A stretch of 10,036 bases of DNA from DHVE2 group archaeon. Lineage in GTDB: Archaea > Thermoplasmatota > Thermoplasmata > Thermoplasmatales > Aciduliprofundaceae. Position numbers and translations under genes: made by a program. Below the pieces are notes generated by a model. The model saw only the letters and a list, made by a program, of their open reading frames with translations. It made no database searches and was not told where the DNA came from. Every line of letters starts with the position of its first letter. The first letter of the stretch is position 1. Shown piece by piece: positions 1 through 5,430 of this stretch. Location of the stretch: positions 1 through 10,036 of the forward strand of contig JALWEL010000132.1 of NCBI GenBank assembly GCA_027014065.1, read 5' to 3'.

Positions 1-87
1 AATGCTGAAACCCCTGAAGAAGCATTCTGGAGAAAGCTTCCGGAGGAAAAGATATTTGAATATGTGGGGTGGTTATTTGAATTGTAA
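1..87 (+). CDS. C-terminal end of an unidentified protein (partial)
   Basis: The first reading frame is open from base 1 and stops at TAA 85-87. It gives the last 28 residues of a protein whose start lies outside the window. The visible end is acidic and aromatic (NAETPEEAFWRKLPEEKIFE, then YVGWLFEL). I recognise no family from so short a tail. It looks like genuine coding sequence because it is rich in Glu/Lys with AT-rich third positions like its neighbours. It also ends about 25 bases before the AT-rich mbf1 promoter, which is normal archaeal spacing. It could be a fortuitous open frame, since only 28 codons are visible. Confidence 0.5.
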   Translation, partial: NAETPEEAFWRKLPEEKIFEYVGWLFEL

Positions 88-112
88 AATTAATTCGGGA
101 TACTACAGTGGG

Positions 113-126
113 TTAAAGATATATAC
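113..126 (+). promoter_or_regulatory. TATA box of the mbf1 operon
   Basis: The sequence TTAAAGATATATAC is a good archaeal TATA element. Its centre is about 38 bases before the ATG at 158. With the usual 25-27 base spacing the transcript would start near 145-147, giving a leader of about a dozen bases that just contains the SD site at 147-152. Confidence 0.6.
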
Positions 127-146
127 TTTGTGTGCATACGAAGCAT

Positions 147-152
147 AGGTGA
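147..152 (+). promoter_or_regulatory. SD site that decides the mbf1 start
   Basis: AGGTGA at 147-152 matches the archaeal SD core GGAGGTGAT and sits five bases before ATG 158. The in-frame GTG at 149 lies inside this site, so it is unlikely to be the start. The protein from ATG 158 begins MICELCGK, the normal beginning of archaeal MBF1. Confidence 0.7.
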
Positions 153-157
153 GCTCC

Positions 158-643
158 ATGATTTGTGAGTTATGTGGAAAGGATGTTCCCCGCTTGCATA
201 GGGTTATTATCGAGGGTGTCATAATGAATGTTTGCGATGAGTGCGCAAAATTCGGAAGGGAATTGAAAAAGAATGAAATTCCCAAAGATGTGAAATATCT
301 TCCTCCAGAAGTAGTTCGTGAAAGGGTTGAGAGGCAGAAGAGGAGGAGATATAAGGATATCGACGAGGAGGAAGTGCTGGTTGAAGATTACCCTGAGAGA
401 ATAAGGAAGGCGAGGGAGAGGCTCGGCATGACCCAGGATGAACTCGCAAAGAAGATTTTAGAGAAGAAGACGGTGATTTCAAAGTTAGAGCGCGGGGAGA
501 TGCATCCGGACGAGAAATTGATAAAGAAGCTGGAAAAGACGCTGGGGATCAAATTGAAGGAGAAGGTCACAACCACTTACCGCAAGGATGAGAAGAAGGC
601 AAAGGGACTCACGTTGGGAGACCTTATTAGTGGTGCACTATGA
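158..643 (+). CDS. mbf1: Archaeal multiprotein bridging factor 1 (MBF1), zinc ribbon + HTH
   Basis: This 161-residue protein is an archaeal homologue of eukaryotic MBF1, a transcription coactivator that in eukaryotes bridges TBP and activators. Archaeal forms have been linked to translation and ribosomes, and the exact role here is unknown. An N-terminal zinc ribbon is visible (Cys3, Cys6, Cys26, Cys29). A basic linker follows (VERQKRRRYK, 57-66), then a Cro/C1-type helix-turn-helix at about 78-135 (RIRKARERLGMTQDELAKKI, then ISKLERGEMHPDEKLIKKLE). The C-terminal GLTLGDLI block is also typical of archaeal MBF1. The start is ATG 158 because the SD site AGGTGA lies just upstream and overlaps the alternative GTG at 149. 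The gene overlaps the next by four bases (ATGA), so the two are probably cotranscribed and translationally coupled. Confidence 0.95.
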   Translation: MICELCGKDVPRLHRVIIEGVIMNVCDECAKFGRELKKNEIPKDVKYLPPEVVRERVERQKRRRYKDIDEEEVLVEDYPERIRKARERLGMTQDELAKKILEKKTVISKLERGEMHPDEKLIKKLEKTLGIKLKEKVTTTYRKDEKKAKGLTLGDLISGAL

Positions 644-882
644 TAGATACCTCCATGATATGTCAGATAATCGTAGTCGTGGTTGGGTTGGTGTTTCTTG
701 CATGGATTCTCCAGAGAATTTTCAATCCAAAGAAGAATAGCATAATGAGAAAATACGTGGAGCTGGAAAATGAGCCCAGCGAGGAGAAAAAAGATCTCAG
801 CGAGGAGGAGAAAAAATTCTACGAGGAAATATGGAACGCAAAAAAGGGTTCAAAGGGGAAGCGCTCTGATGAGGGCCCTTAA
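640..882 (+). CDS. Small single-pass membrane protein of unknown function, coupled to mbf1
   Basis: This 80-residue protein is not one I recognise. Residues 8-27 form a clear membrane helix (CQIIVVVVGLVFLAWILQRI), followed by a highly charged tail rich in Glu/Lys (about 30-80). By the positive-inside rule (NPKK, RK after the helix) the tail probably lies in the cytoplasm. The start ATG 640 overlaps the mbf1 stop as ATGA, the usual sign of translational coupling, and there is no strong SD site of its own. A downstream ATG at 655 is a weaker alternative that would keep the helix. The last 33 bases overlap the 3' end of the opposite-strand gfcR gene. The helix, composition and coupling make it a believable gene, but its function cannot be inferred. 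Confidence 0.8.
   Translation: MIDTSMICQIIVVVVGLVFLAWILQRIFNPKKNSIMRKYVELENEPSEEKKDLSEEEKKFYEEIWNAKKGSKGKRSDEGP
840..845 (-). terminator. T-run after gfcR
   Basis: On the minus strand six T residues follow the gfcR stop codon (850-852) within about five bases. Archaeal transcripts commonly end at such T-runs without a hairpin. The run lies inside the 3' part of the opposing small membrane protein gene. Confidence 0.35.
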
Positions 883-1437
883 CGGCACTCCATTTACTTC
901 GTCCCGCGGAGTTTTATTCACCATTACAATAACTAACTTTGGCTCGCCGCCAGCATTTTTTATGTCTTCGATGGCTTTTTTAATTGTTTCTCCGGTACTG
1001 AGAACATCATCTACTATGACAACTTTCTTTCCCTCGATATGTGCGTAATTGCTGGAAAATGCACCCTCTTCTCTCTGCGGGTGCGGGCGATACACTATCA
1101 TCTCCACGCCTAACTCTTCTGCGATGAACGTTGCGTAAGGGATGCCGTTTATCAAAATACCTACTACGGAATCTATAACGAAATCGCGTTTGTCCATCTC
1201 TTCTAAAATTATGTCGCTCATCACTTCAGCTATCTTTGATATTCGATAGGGATATATGCCAATGCTTCTCCATCCAATCTTCACATCCTTCGGTGCCTCC
1301 TCTTCCTCGTACCCCTTCGTCAGGAGCCATTCCACTGTGTTTGTCGATAGATGCAATTCCGTCGCGATTTCCTTCGTGTCAAGCCCCTTCTTTCTCAGTT
1401 CAAGCGCCCTGCTTGCAAGTTCTTTCACGCTCTTCAT
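850..1437 (-). CDS. gfcR: GfcR-type transcriptional regulator (HTH + orotate phosphoribosyltransferase fold)
   Basis: This 195-residue protein joins an N-terminal helix-turn-helix (about 1-42, with KGLDTKEIATELHLSTNTVE) to a type I phosphoribosyltransferase fold. The PRPP-binding loop is intact (VVIVDDVLSTGET, about 139-151), so it probably still binds a phosphorylated ligand. This architecture is that of archaeal GfcR, long annotated as a PyrE-like protein. In haloarchaea GfcR controls glycolytic/sugar genes, and its targets here are unknown. ATG 1435-1437 is preceded by an excellent SD site, GAGGTGAT. No orotate-pathway gene is near, which supports a regulator over the enzyme. The 3' end overlaps the convergent small membrane protein gene by 33 bases. 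It diverges from the HD-domain gene, and the shared AT-rich segment at 1511-1522 may serve both. Confidence 0.88.
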   Translation of the reverse strand: MKSVKELASRALELRKKGLDTKEIATELHLSTNTVEWLLTKGYEEEEAPKDVKIGWRSIGIYPYRISKIAEVMSDIILEEMDKRDFVIDSVVGILINGIPYATFIAEELGVEMIVYRPHPQREEGAFSSNYAHIEGKKVVIVDDVLSTGETIKKAIEDIKNAGGEPKLVIVMVNKTPRDEVNGVPLRALIRALPL

Positions 1438-1440
1438 AAC

Positions 1441-1448
1441 ATCACCTC
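1441..1448 (-). promoter_or_regulatory. Strong SD site of gfcR
   Basis: On the minus strand GAGGTGAT lies three bases before ATG 1437. It is an almost full match to the archaeal anti-SD sequence and fixes the gfcR start. Together with the distance to the TATA-like segment it implies a leader of roughly 50 bases, unlike the leaderless gene on the other side. Confidence 0.75.
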
Positions 1449-1510
1449 AGCACTCATAGGGCTCATCATCTATCAGCGCCCTTGTTTCATCACAACCATA
1501 CATCATTTGA

Positions 1511-1522
1511 AAATATTTAATA
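1511..1522. promoter_or_regulatory. Shared AT-rich promoter segment between gfcR and the HD gene
   Basis: AAATATTTAATA is centred about 26 bases before the HD-gene ATG at 1543, with no SD site between, so that mRNA is predicted to be leaderless. Its core AAATATTT is self-complementary and also reads as a TATA box toward gfcR, where the start site would fall near 1491. The plus-strand assignment is more secure than the minus-strand one. Confidence 0.5.
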
Positions 1523-1542
1523 CTTATCCCCTATAATCCCGC

Positions 1543-2316
1543 ATGGAATTCTCGGTACCCGTTGAAAACAACGATAAGTTAAGGGAAGTGGTGAAGAGGA
1601 TAAACGAGGATGTGGAACTCCAAACTCTTTGGAAGGCGTCCAATATCATTGCCATAGATCGATTGGGGTACAACGACCACGGTCCCGTGCACGTTAAAAT
1701 TGTGGCAAATCTTGCTCTCAAGATGCTTCGCATTTTAGTTTCTAAGGGGGTCACGCCTAGCATAGTGAAAAATTATGGAATGACCAACGATGATGCGGAA
1801 ATCGTTGTGGTTATGGCTGCCGCACTTCATGATATCGGGCATGCGATTCACCGCGTGGAGCATGAGAACAACAGCATACCATTAGCGATACCCATCATAG
1901 AACGCATACTTGACGGGATATACGATGAGGAGCACCGCGCAATTATGAAGGCGGAGATTCTCCACGCAATATTCTCTCATCGTGCACCCATTATGCCATT
2001 AACCGTGGAGGCAGGTGTTGCGAAGATTGCGGATGCGCTGGACATGGAGGAGGGCCGCGCCCGGATACCATTCGAAGCAGGGAAAGTTAATATTCATTCC
2101 GTGTCCGCCCTTGCAATCAAAAGGGTTAGCGTGACGGAAGGAAAGGACACTCCTTTGAAGATAAAGATAGAGATGAAGAACTCCGCGGGCATATTTCAGG
2201 TGGACGAGTTGCTGAAGAACAAAATAGAGATGTCAGGACTAAAAGACATGATAGAAGTGGAAGCAGAAGTTTTGGGAGAAATGGAAGAAAAAATTGTGGA
2301 CAAAGTGCGATTCTAA
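1543..2316 (+). CDS. HD-domain metal-dependent phosphohydrolase
   Basis: This 257-residue cytosolic protein is of the archaeal HD superfamily, whose members hydrolyse phosphate esters of nucleotides or related compounds using bound metal. The metal ligands can be followed: His50 (in DHGPVHVK), His96-Asp97 (AALHDIGHAIH), further histidines at 141 and 146 (ILHAIFSHR), and Asp164 (KIADALDMEEGRARIP). The HD domain spans about 40-175. The last 80 residues look like a small alpha/beta domain that I cannot name. It has no signal peptide or membrane segment. ATG 1543 has no SD site but lies about 26 bases after a TATA element, so the mRNA is probably leaderless. The substrate cannot be read from sequence. 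The gene ends three bases before the convergent FKBP gene. Confidence 0.88.
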   Translation: MEFSVPVENNDKLREVVKRINEDVELQTLWKASNIIAIDRLGYNDHGPVHVKIVANLALKMLRILVSKGVTPSIVKNYGMTNDDAEIVVVMAAALHDIGHAIHRVEHENNSIPLAIPIIERILDGIYDEEHRAIMKAEILHAIFSHRAPIMPLTVEAGVAKIADALDMEEGRARIPFEAGKVNIHSVSALAIKRVSVTEGKDTPLKIKIEMKNSAGIFQVDELLKNKIEMSGLKDMIEVEAEVLGEMEEKIVDKVRF

Positions 2317-2319
2317 AAA
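2288..2319 (-). terminator. T-runs after the FKBP gene
   Basis: On the minus strand, T5 (2315-2319) follows immediately after the FKBP stop and T6 (2288-2293) lies about 30 bases on, inside the convergent HD gene. These are plausible hairpin-free archaeal termination signals. Confidence 0.35.
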
Positions 2320-3267
2320 TCACTCTTTTTTATCTTCTTCTTTGGTTTCTTCCTCTTTGGGCTTTTCTTCGCTCTTCTTGGTGCTCTTTTTGCCGGCGCT
2401 CTTCTTTGTTGTTTTCTTTGTGGTAGTTTTCTTAGTGGTTTTCTCGCTCTTCTTTTCCGCCTCGTCGTCCTTCTCTTCTTCCTCGGCTTTTTCTTCTTTC
2501 ACTTCTCCCTTTTTGGCTGCTTTCTTTGTGCTCTTCTTCTTTGGTTTTTCTTCTTCAGTTTTCTTTTCCTCTTTCTTCTTGTAAACCTCAATGAATTTCA
2601 CATTTTTATTGCCAACGTAATCCCTTATGTCGCTGACTATCATGTACTTTGCAACGCTCCAAGATGAGTCGTATTTGCACGTGTCTGCGAGCTCTATTGA
2701 AATGTCATCTCCCTTTACTTCTATCTTGAAGTTGTCCACATCCTTTCCGTAATCCATCTCGATTATTGCTTTGACCTTCTCAACTTCGCCCTCAACCTTC
2801 TCAAGTATCTTGAAGCGGTATTTGAGGGTCTTTCCGGCGAGGGGATGATTGAAGTCCACAACCACCCTACCCGGGGTGACAGTTACTATCTTTCCCCTCT
2901 TGTTGTCGATAATTACTTCCATACCCGGCTCTGGGTAGGCGTTTTTGTCCCTCTCAGCAATCTTTCTTGCGATTTCACGATAAGAGTGAATCTTCACCAA
3001 TTTTGGATCTCTCTCGCCGTATGCGTCCTCGGGGAGTATTGTCACTACATACTCCTTTCCAACTTCCGCCTTGAGCAATTCCTCGTCTATTCCTTTGATT
3101 AGCCTTTCGGCTCCGATTATGGAGTACATGGGTCCGTATTTTACGTTTGGATCATGAATGCCGTTCTCCTTGGCCAGCTCTTCGTTGGTGGTGTCGAACA
3201 GCTCTTCCTTTCCTTCTTCCACGATCCACGCATCGTATTCCCATTTGATGATGTCACCTTTTTCCAT
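2320..3267 (-). CDS. SlyD-like FKBP-type peptidyl-prolyl isomerase with a long Lys/Glu/Thr-rich tail
   Basis: This 315-residue protein would catalyse proline cis-trans isomerisation and act as a folding chaperone in the cytosol, as it has no signal peptide. Residues 1-90 carry the FKBP core (MEKGDIIKWEYD; SIIGAERLIKGIDEELL at 49-65; ILPEDAYGERDP at 77-88). Residues 91-138 are the insert-in-flap domain typical of SlyD and archaeal FKBPs, and the flap strand returns as DFNHPLAGKTLKYRFKIL (138-155). Residues about 157-230 form the extra domain seen in long archaeal FKBPs. From 231 to the end is an 86-residue low-complexity tail of Lys, Glu and Thr with repeats such as TTKKTTTKKTTKKS, probably disordered. 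I chose ATG 3267 over GTG 3279 because the TATA element predicts transcription starting near 3277 and FKBPs normally begin at this methionine. A separate promoter suggests transcription independent of the propeller genes. Confidence 0.93.
   Translation of the reverse strand: MEKGDIIKWEYDAWIVEEGKEELFDTTNEELAKENGIHDPNVKYGPMYSIIGAERLIKGIDEELLKAEVGKEYVVTILPEDAYGERDPKLVKIHSYREIARKIAERDKNAYPEPGMEVIIDNKRGKIVTVTPGRVVVDFNHPLAGKTLKYRFKILEKVEGEVEKVKAIIEMDYGKDVDNFKIEVKGDDISIELADTCKYDSSWSVAKYMIVSDIRDYVGNKNVKFIEVYKKKEEKKTEEEKPKKKSTKKAAKKGEVKEEKAEEEEKDDEAEKKSEKTTKKTTTKKTTKKSAGKKSTKKSEEKPKEEETKEEDKKE
2326..2331 (+). terminator. T-run after the HD-domain gene
   Basis: Six T residues begin ten bases after the HD-gene stop. 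The plus strand then stays pyrimidine-rich for about 250 bases because the opposite strand encodes the Lys/Glu tail of the FKBP. Termination here is an inference from the T-run. Confidence 0.4.
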
Positions 3268-3295
3268 GGTAATCCCCACTCGGTATTTGTATTGG

Positions 3296-3309
3296 GTATT
3301 TAATTATTT
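3296..3309 (-). promoter_or_regulatory. TATA box of the FKBP gene
   Basis: On the minus strand AAATAATTAAATAC is centred about 36 bases before ATG 3267, predicting a start near 3277 and a leader of about ten bases. It lies in the 50-base gap after the propeller gene, where I see no clear T-run, so some read-through from upstream is possible. Confidence 0.55.
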
Positions 3310-3317
3310 CCCACAGC

Positions 3318-5396
3318 TCACTTCTTGTTCTTCATTCTCTCCCTGTTTATTTCCTCGTATTTCTCCTGTCTTCTGTTGAGCAGGTACGCGATTATTACGC
3401 TGAAAATTAGAAGAAGAGCCACTAGAATTGCGATGGGCCATAGGAAAGAGTAATTTACCTCCTCTTTTTCTTCATTTTTCACCTCTACTCTCTTTTCCAT
3501 TTTCTCCTCTTTAAACCCGTATTTTTCCGCAATTATTTCGATTGTGTGATTCCCCGGAGGGAGTTTGAGTGTGAAATGGTAAAATCCTCCTACACTCTTA
3601 CCCCGAGAGGTCTCGTTGCCGTCCACTAACACCACTATGCTTGCGTTATCCACCAAATTTCCCTTTTCGTCGGTTATCTTCACCGTGCAATTTTCCACTT
3701 TGTTCGTTTCTATTTTCTCCGGACATGTTAGGGTGAGTTTCATTGTTTCGTTGTAAACGGAGATTTCGAAAGTTTCTTCCCGAAGATTTCCGTTGTAATC
3801 TTCCGCAATCGCCCTTATGCCCTTCTTTCCGATGAAATCTGCATTGAATCTAAGATTTATCGAGCTTTTTCCGTGCAAAGTTTCGTTCCCGTAGGTCACC
3901 CACAGCTCCCTCACGCCGATGTTGTCTGTGGCGCTTATTGTCACATTCACCCCTTCTCCGAATTTGTAGAATTGTTCCCCTTGGAATTGAATTTTGGGAC
4001 CTTGAGAATCGCTGAGCTTGTGGAGCAATCCTCCATCGTCGCCGAAATAAACGCTTCTATCGATGATTGACGGTGAAGAGAGAAGATAGTGCCCGGTGTT
4101 GAATCTCCAAATCTCTTTTCCGTTGAAATCGAAGCAGTACACGGTGCCGTTCTGTGAATTGGAGGAGAAGAGCACGAAAGGAGGCGCGATGGTTATTGAA
4201 GATTGAACACCTCCGCTCACGTTTTTCGACCATGCAATTGTGGAATTCTCGTATATTGCGTAAAATTTTCCTCCGGAATTGAACGAGCCGGAGCCCACGA
4301 ATATGATTCCGTCGTATGCATTTGGGGACGAGGTGCTATACCCGATTTTCAACTTCCACTCCTCGTTACCGTTCAGACTTATTTTGTATAGAAATCCGCC
4401 GGTGGTGGTGAAATAAAGGGAATCGTGGTAAATTAGCGGCATGCACTTCACACTCGAATCCGTTTTGAAAACCCATAGTATTTTTCCATCTTTTACGGCC
4501 ATTATGCCGAAATCGGGGTACCATGAGCCAGAGGATGAATTGAACTTGCCCGCGAGAGGAACGTAAATCACCCCTTGGTAATAAACGGAGGAGGAATAGT
4601 ATTCCGTGGAATTCAAACTCACGTTCCATTTTTCTTCTCCATCCGCGCTTAGAGCGAGCAATTTTCCACTTTGATTATCGCTCTCGAAGGTTCCGATGTA
4701 TATTGTCCCGTTCACCGCCATGGGCGATGAAGATATCCCCGTGTACCCCGGCTCCTTTGAAAGTTTCTTTTTGAAAATCACATCTCCTTGAGGAGTTAAA
4801 GCGTAGAGATAACCGTCTGAGGAGCCAACGTATATTGTGCCGTTGTAAATGAGGGGGGAGGATAAGCCCTTTATGCTCTCGTTTTTCCAGAGCAGCGTGC
4901 CGTTTGCGCTCATTGCGTAAAATCCGTTCCACGATTCGAAAAATAGCATGTGATGAAATCCAACCACGGTGGAGTCTATGGCTCCGAAGGGCCCACTTCC
5001 CACCGAGTAGTTCCACACTTCTTCATTTCCTCCTGAATAATATGTTGTTTCTGAGGATGGAGAGAATCGAGGATATGGATTCTCCGGGGTGGCCTTCGGC
5101 GTGCCGTCGGCCCATGCTAAAATATTCCCAGCGTTTCCCCGGTACCAGCCGTTGTTCCAGTAATAAAGATGCATAGTGTAACCATCTATTTCCGCCATTG
5201 TTCCATTTATTATCACGGATAAATCATTTTCCTCGCACATTTCCTTGGTGAGATTTTCGTAATCCCCAATGCCCGAGGACCAGATCACCCTGCCGTCTGG
5301 AAATTCTATTACGAGAGATATTTTTGAATCTGAATTTTGAGCCGTTACGGGCGAAATTAATAGCAGCGCACCCAGCAGTAAGGGCAATAATTTCAT
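3318..5396 (-). CDS. Secreted membrane-anchored PQQ-like beta-propeller protein with DUF4430-like and Ig-like domains
   Basis: This 692-residue surface protein has a signal peptide at 1-19 (MKLLPLLLGALLLISPVTA, probable cut before Gln20). Residues about 26-100 resemble a DUF4430 (transcobalamin C-terminal-like) domain. About 125-470 hold eight PQQ/BamB-type blades (for example SSPLIYNGTIYVGSSDGYLY), followed by two Ig-like modules (about 475-555 and 560-645). A membrane helix (651-673) and a basic 19-residue tail close the protein. Many NxS/T sequons suggest N-glycosylation, so most of it faces outside. No enzymatic PQQ site is evident, and a ligand-binding or protein-binding role is inferred. 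It is paralogous to the gene just upstream. ATG 5396 has no SD site, but a TATA element overlapping the upstream gene's stop codon predicts leaderless transcription. A cell-surface sensor or solute-capture protein is possible. Confidence 0.87.
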   Translation of the reverse strand: MKLLPLLLGALLLISPVTAQNSDSKISLVIEFPDGRVIWSSGIGDYENLTKEMCEENDLSVIINGTMAEIDGYTMHLYYWNNGWYRGNAGNILAWADGTPKATPENPYPRFSPSSETTYYSGGNEEVWNYSVGSGPFGAIDSTVVGFHHMLFFESWNGFYAMSANGTLLWKNESIKGLSSPLIYNGTIYVGSSDGYLYALTPQGDVIFKKKLSKEPGYTGISSSPMAVNGTIYIGTFESDNQSGKLLALSADGEEKWNVSLNSTEYYSSSVYYQGVIYVPLAGKFNSSSGSWYPDFGIMAVKDGKILWVFKTDSSVKCMPLIYHDSLYFTTTGGFLYKISLNGNEEWKLKIGYSTSSPNAYDGIIFVGSGSFNSGGKFYAIYENSTIAWSKNVSGGVQSSITIAPPFVLFSSNSQNGTVYCFDFNGKEIWRFNTGHYLLSSPSIIDRSVYFGDDGGLLHKLSDSQGPKIQFQGEQFYKFGEGVNVTISATDNIGVRELWVTYGNETLHGKSSINLRFNADFIGKKGIRAIAEDYNGNLREETFEISVYNETMKLTLTCPEKIETNKVENCTVKITDEKGNLVDNASIVVLVDGNETSRGKSVGGFYHFTLKLPPGNHTIEIIAEKYGFKEEKMEKRVEVKNEEKEEVNYSFLWPIAILVALLLIFSVIIAYLLNRRQEKYEEINRERMKNKK

Positions 5397-5417
5397 GGTA
5401 CCAAAAAAGAAGGGAGG

Positions 5418-5430
5418 AATTTATAATTTT
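5418..5430 (-). promoter_or_regulatory. TATA box overlapping the upstream gene's stop codon
   Basis: On the minus strand AAAATTATAAATT is centred about 28 bases before ATG 5396 and contains the TAA stop (5421-5423) of the upstream propeller gene. The 24 bases between the genes contain no SD match (they are pyrimidine-rich on the coding strand). An independent leaderless promoter is therefore more likely than simple operon translation. Confidence 0.5.

Noticed and set aside
134..147. Direct repeat GCATA-CGAA-GCATA in the mbf1 leader region
   Set aside because: Two 5-base copies nine bases apart are too short to distinguish from chance, and they have no matching partner elsewhere in the window.
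149..157. GTG at 149 as the mbf1 start
   Set aside because: It lies inside the SD site AGGTGA, while ATG 158 gives correct spacing and the family-typical N-terminus.
850..1437. Orotate phosphoribosyltransferase (pyrE) as the function of this gene
   Set aside because: The N-terminal helix-turn-helix and the family pattern match GfcR regulators, and no pyrimidine gene is adjacent. Residual enzyme activity cannot be excluded.
2294..2584. Plus-strand open frame rich in Ser/Phe opposite the FKBP tail
   Set aside because: It is the mirror of the Lys/Glu-coding low-complexity tract of the FKBP, has no promoter or SD site, and its composition is what antisense of AAG/GAA codons gives.
3268..3279. 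GTG at 3279 as the FKBP start
   Set aside because: It would add only MGIT before the conserved FKBP methionine, and the TATA spacing predicts an mRNA start at or after it. It remains possible if transcription begins slightly upstream.
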